Source: Thermoplasmata archaeon (lineage in GTDB: Archaea; Thermoplasmatota; E2; DHVEG-1). From it: a DNA stretch of 16,620 nucleotides. The notes under the pieces were generated by a model, which made no database searches, was not told where the DNA came from, and saw only the letters and a list, made by a program, of their open reading frames with translations. Positions 13,806 to 16,620 of this stretch are shown here, in pieces. The DNA is taken from assembly GCA_003651045.1 (NCBI GenBank), contig QMTJ01000008.1, positions 1 through 16,620 of the forward strand. Direction: 5' to 3'. The translations under genes and the position numbers were made by a program. Every line of letters begins with the position of its first letter. Position 1 is the first letter of the stretch.

Positions 13806-14189
13806 TTATTTTATTTTCAATTCTTCTTCTTTCTCCTTCAACATTTTCTGATACTTAGAAGGAAGATGTTTAACAGTGTTTTTAAGTTCACCATGTCTCT
13901 TTAGAAGCTCTGAACGTTTATTTGTCCGTAGTTCTTCCAAGACAAATTTCCTGTTTTTAAGGAAACTATAGAGATACCATACCCCTGAGACAAAAACAAT
14001 AAAACCTATTACTAAAAGATAGAAACTCCATTTCAAAAAATCATCATTGAGATTCAAAAAACCCTTGGGTATATCTTTAAACCATATACCAGTTACACCA
14101 AGAAATAGTATAACAAAACCTATAATTGTTAAAATAATGCTGAAAAAAAACTGGTACTCCCTTAAGAAACCTATTATCTTCATTTTCAT
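13806..14189 (-). CDS. Small membrane protein with two helices and a coiled-coil tail
   Basis: A 127-residue protein I do not recognise. After a short N-terminus (MKMKIIGFLREYQ) there are two hydrophobic helices, about residues 13-33 (FFFSIILTIIGFVILFLGV) and 52-73 (WSFYLLVIGFIVFVSGVWYLY), joined by a loop with an exposed Trp-Phe-Lys-Asp. The remaining 50 residues are highly charged and probably a cytosolic coiled coil ending in KEKEEELKIK. Start ATG 14189 is preferred to the upstream ATG 14246 because SD AGGTG (14201-14205) lies 11 bases before it and the upstream start would overlap proS. It follows proS by 29 bases and is probably co-transcribed with it. Function unknown. Confidence 0.75.
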   Translation of the reverse strand: MKMKIIGFLREYQFFFSIILTIIGFVILFLGVTGIWFKDIPKGFLNLNDDFLKWSFYLLVIGFIVFVSGVWYLYSFLKNRKFVLEELRTNKRSELLKRHGELKNTVKHLPSKYQKMLKEKEEELKIK

Positions 14190-14218
14190 AATATTTTTTT
14201 CACCTCTCCAAATTTTTT

Positions 14219-15640
14219 TTAGTACATCTTTGCATATCTCATCCATGTCTCTGCAGGACGACTACATATAGGACAGATATAGCCACTGCATTTTTCTTCA
14301 TCAATAGGTTCCCCTAATGTGTTACCCTCTAAAATATTTTCTACTTCAAGCGCACAATCTTCACTACCGCACCATGGTAGTTCAACAATTCCTTTAAATT
14401 TTTTTGCTTCATCAATTGTTTTAACCCTATGCATGTTTTCAGTTAAAAATTTTTTAGCTTTTTCATATAATGTTTTAGATACATCACCTAGTTCTTTTTC
14501 TATTATTTCTATAGATTTCTCCTCTGGGATTGATTTTTTTTCACCCGTATCTCTTCTAACAAGTACAACCTCTTTTTTCTCCAAGTCTTTAGGACCGATT
14601 TCAACACGTAACGGTACACCTTTTAACTCCCAGTCGTAGTATTTACTACCAGGTGTGATATCTCTCTTGTCAACATGTGATCTAATACCATTATCATGGA
14701 GTTTTTCATCAAGTATATCACATGCTTTATAGATTTGTTTTTCTTTACCTTTAAAAATTATAGGTATTATGATTACTTGTACTGGCGCTACAGAAGGTGG
14801 CATAACTAATCCTTTGTCATCCCCATGTATACCAACAAGTGCACCTAGTATTCTTTCGCTCATACCATACGTGGTTTGATGACAATAAGCATGTTCCCCT
14901 GTTTCTGTTTCATATTTTATCTCATAAGGTTTAGAAAAATTATCACGATATTGATGTATAGAACCAAGTTGTAAAGTTCTACCAGATGGCATAAGAACAT
15001 CTATACTTATAGTGTAAAACGCTCCTGCGAATTTATCCCATTCTGGTCTCTTGCTAAAAATAAAAGGTAAAGACAGTTTTGTAAACAAACGCTCTGCGAT
15101 TTTTTTATCTTCCCTAATTTGTTTCTCAGCGTCTTCAAAATCAACATGACAAGTATGAGCTTCAAAAAAATGTATCTCACGTACACGTATAAAAGCACGA
15201 GTCTGCTTAGTCTCATATCTAAAAGTATTTACTATTTGAAAAGTCTTCAAAGGAAGATCAGCATGTGAACGAATCCATAACGAAAACAAAGGGTACATAG
15301 CTGTTTCAGAAGTAGGTCTAAGCAACCATCTCTCCTCTAGTTTGTTTAAACCAGCATGTGTAACCCAATACACCTCGCTACCGAAACCCTCTATGTGTTC
15401 AGCTTCTTTTTGAAAAGACGATTCAGGTATAAGAAGCGGGAAACAAACCTCTTCATGACCTGTCTTTATCATCTCCTCACGTATCAGCTGATCCACATGG
15501 GTCATAAGTTTCCAACCATAGGGTCTCCAGACATTCATACCTTTAATCGGGTATCTCTTGTCGCAGAGATCAGCGAGTTCAACGATCTCGTTATACCATT
15601 CATTAAAATCAATGTTTTTCTTATTTTTTGTCTCAGGCAT
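14219..15640 (-). CDS. proS: Prolyl-tRNA synthetase, archaeal/eukaryotic type
   Basis: Class II aminoacyl-tRNA synthetase that charges tRNA-Pro. From ATG 15640 it has 473 residues, normal for the archaeal type, which lacks the bacterial editing insertion. Visible elements are DFNEWYNEIVELADLCDKRYPIKGM, RPTSETAMYPLF, motif 2 (FRYETKQTRAFIRVREIHFFEAH), MPSGRTLQLGSIHQYRDNFSKPYEI, the anticodon-binding domain (VQVIIIPI onward) and a Cys-rich zinc-binding C-terminal domain (Cys in GSEDCAL, EKCSGYICPIC) ending in the family's C-terminal Tyr. An in-frame ATG at 15676 would add 12 residues. I prefer 15640, because AGGTTGA lies about 9 bases upstream and family members begin near this point. Promoter candidates lie at 15691-15702 and 15727-15736. 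Confidence 0.97.
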   Translation of the reverse strand: MPETKNKKNIDFNEWYNEIVELADLCDKRYPIKGMNVWRPYGWKLMTHVDQLIREEMIKTGHEEVCFPLLIPESSFQKEAEHIEGFGSEVYWVTHAGLNKLEERWLLRPTSETAMYPLFSLWIRSHADLPLKTFQIVNTFRYETKQTRAFIRVREIHFFEAHTCHVDFEDAEKQIREDKKIAERLFTKLSLPFIFSKRPEWDKFAGAFYTISIDVLMPSGRTLQLGSIHQYRDNFSKPYEIKYETETGEHAYCHQTTYGMSERILGALVGIHGDDKGLVMPPSVAPVQVIIIPIIFKGKEKQIYKACDILDEKLHDNGIRSHVDKRDITPGSKYYDWELKGVPLRVEIGPKDLEKKEVVLVRRDTGEKKSIPEEKSIEIIEKELGDVSKTLYEKAKKFLTENMHRVKTIDEAKKFKGIVELPWCGSEDCALEVENILEGNTLGEPIDEEKCSGYICPICSRPAETWMRYAKMY

Positions 15641-15705
15641 AAATTTTTCAACCTGCAAATCAGAAAAGAGAAACATCTCTTAAAGATGACGGTATAAAAA
15701 CCAAA

Positions 15706-15733
15706 AAAACATCCCCCATATGTTAGATGTTTT
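15706..15733. promoter_or_regulatory. Operator-like inverted repeat over the proS promoter
   Basis: AAAACATC (15706-15713) and GATGTTTT (15726-15733) form an 8-bp inverted repeat with a 12-base centre containing the symmetric CATATG. The right arm overlaps a TATA-like box on the minus strand (GGTTTAAAAC). This arrangement would suit a dimeric repressor, but no binding protein can be named. Confidence 0.35.
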
Positions 15734-15756
15734 AAACCTAAAAGAGATCTAAAATA

Positions 15757-15906
15757 TTAGACTCCTCTACCTTCTTTTGCTTTGAAACGTAAATCCTTAG
15801 ATCTACATCTACGGCATCTAACTGCTTTCGGTGCATTTAACGCACCACATTTCATACATACCTTTTTATTCAACAACCGTGCCTCGGCTTCTGGGAAACG
15901 CGCCAT
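15757..15906 (-). CDS. rpl40e: Large-subunit ribosomal protein L40e (eL40)
   Basis: Small zinc-finger protein of the 50S subunit; in eukaryotes its homologue is made fused to ubiquitin, in archaea it stands alone. The 49 residues start MARFPEAEARLLNKKVCMKC and carry the four zinc ligands in CMKC and CRRC, with basic residues around RCRSKDLRFKAK. All match the family. The ATG at 15906 is preceded by a TATA-like box near 15945-15956 on the minus strand, giving a leader of about 20 bases; an AGGTTTGAT stretch just upstream may act as a weak SD. It lies upstream of proS on the same strand, separated by about 80-115 bases with a separate promoter. Confidence 0.93.
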   Translation of the reverse strand: MARFPEAEARLLNKKVCMKCGALNAPKAVRCRRCRSKDLRFKAKEGRGV

Positions 15907-16112
15907 GTTTATCAAACCTATCCTTAGTGGTAAACGGAAATCAACATTTATTATTTAAACCTAATTATGAAACACCCCTCTACTTTTTTCCTTCTCATAT
16001 CTTCTTATGTTAAAATTAGTGAAAAAGACAACTACCCTATAACTAGATGTTAAAAATTATAGAAATATACTTAACCAAGTTTTTACTTATCTCCTTCTGG
16101 TGAAATAAGGCT

Positions 16113-16620
16113 ATGAAGGGGAGGATTACCTGCCCGAAATGTAAAAACGAGTTCATACTTGATATACCTGAGGATGAAAAAAAACATGAGGTTACCTGTC
16201 CTAAGTGTAAAAATAAATTCACTATACAAGCTAAATGTAAAGACTCAGATTCAAAAGATGAATGTTCATGGGAAGAACACGGTGAACCACGTAAGACTAT
16301 TTTATCAAAGATAAAACCTAAAACTAATAAACCAACAATTGCTGCTATACTACTAACATGTACCTTTGTAATAGGTGTAACCACCACGGTTTTTTCTGAA
16401 GCATTTGTGGAATCCACACTAGATATTGCATCAGCTGTGGGGTTGAAAGGAGACGTAGAATTCACAGTAACAGATATGTTAAACAACTCGATTAAAAACG
16501 TATCCATCATAGTCAACAATGTTTCAGGTTTCACAGATGAAAAAGGATCACTTGTTTTAAAAAACATTAAACCTGGTGTGCAAACTGTTAAAATCTCATC
16601 AAACGGGTACATCTCACAAA
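16113..16620 (+). CDS. Zinc-ribbon membrane protein with extracytoplasmic beta-rich domain (3' end outside window)
   Basis: The first 169 codons are present and open to the right edge. Residues 6-40 form a zinc ribbon with two CPKCKN(E/K)F knuckles, resembling MJ0042-type ribbons that begin with 'CPKC' and lie in the cytosol. A charged linker (DSDSKDECSWEEHGEP) leads to one hydrophobic helix at about 75-95 (IAAILLTCTFVIGVTTTVF). Beyond it, GLKGDVEFTVTDMLNNSIKNV and GFTDEKGSLVLKNIKPG resemble a carboxypeptidase-regulatory-like or PEGA-like beta domain that would face outside. The start is fixed by GGTGA (16099-16103), 9 bases upstream, and an in-frame stop before it. Function is unknown; it may be a surface or signalling protein. 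Confidence 0.8.
   Translation, partial: MKGRITCPKCKNEFILDIPEDEKKHEVTCPKCKNKFTIQAKCKDSDSKDECSWEEHGEPRKTILSKIKPKTNKPTIAAILLTCTFVIGVTTTVFSEAFVESTLDIASAVGLKGDVEFTVTDMLNNSIKNVSIIVNNVSGFTDEKGSLVLKNIKPGVQTVKISSNGYISQ

Noticed and set aside
14047..14271. Plus-strand frames opposite proS and the small membrane protein
   Set aside because: Shadows of genes with well-supported products on the other strand.
16043..16612. 189-codon minus-strand frame at the right edge
   Set aside because: Antisense to the zinc-ribbon membrane protein gene, which has a strong SD and clear CPKC motifs.
1..16620. tRNA, rRNA, CRISPR array, insertion sequence or integration site
   Set aside because: I looked for T-loop motifs, regularly spaced repeats, transposase or integrase motifs and terminal inverted repeats and saw none that hold up.

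Overview
The window is AT-rich archaeal DNA. The archaeal signs are the proteasome/exosome/RNA polymerase superoperon, archaellin, KEOPS Pcc1, ribosomal proteins L37Ae and L40e, archaeal-type prolyl-tRNA synthetase, TATA/BRE-like promoters and a mix of leaderless and Shine-Dalgarno starts. An active-type exosome and a euryarchaeal archaellin fit a euryarchaeon. A Thermoplasmatota-like lineage is my best guess, but it is an inference from gene style, not a proof.

Layout. Bases 1-434 hold the C-terminal part of a possible NTN-hydrolase/acyltransferase. It faces a lone archaellin gene (472-1176, minus). QueE of the archaeosine pathway follows (1369-1995). From 2182 to 6572 runs the conserved RNA-processing and protein-degradation superoperon: psmA, SBDS, rrp4, rrp41, rrp42, rpl37ae, rpoP and pcc1, tightly packed and often with clear SD sites. 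Pcc1 runs tail to tail into purA (minus), and the two stop codons overlap inside an 18-bp perfect palindrome.

Bases 7962-12582 are the accessory and most interesting part. They hold a radical SAM enzyme of the B12-binding, RiPP-maturation type with an unusual CX4CX2C cluster motif (minus), a divergently transcribed tandem Lrp/AsnC regulator, a 25-codon gene for a hydrophobic peptide ending in YCWCPLQF (minus, with its own SD and TATA box), and a divergent site-2 (M50) membrane protease. I infer that this could be a modified-peptide system: peptide, modifying enzyme, regulator and intramembrane protease. Nothing in the sequence proves the link.

Bases 12690-15906 return to housekeeping: a 74-residue protein of unknown function, TrmJ-like tRNA methyltransferase (probably starting at ATT), a two-helix membrane protein behind proS, proS itself, and rpl40e. 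The right edge (from 16113) carries the first 169 codons of a zinc-ribbon membrane protein with an extracytoplasmic beta-rich domain. I saw no tRNA, rRNA, CRISPR array or insertion sequence.
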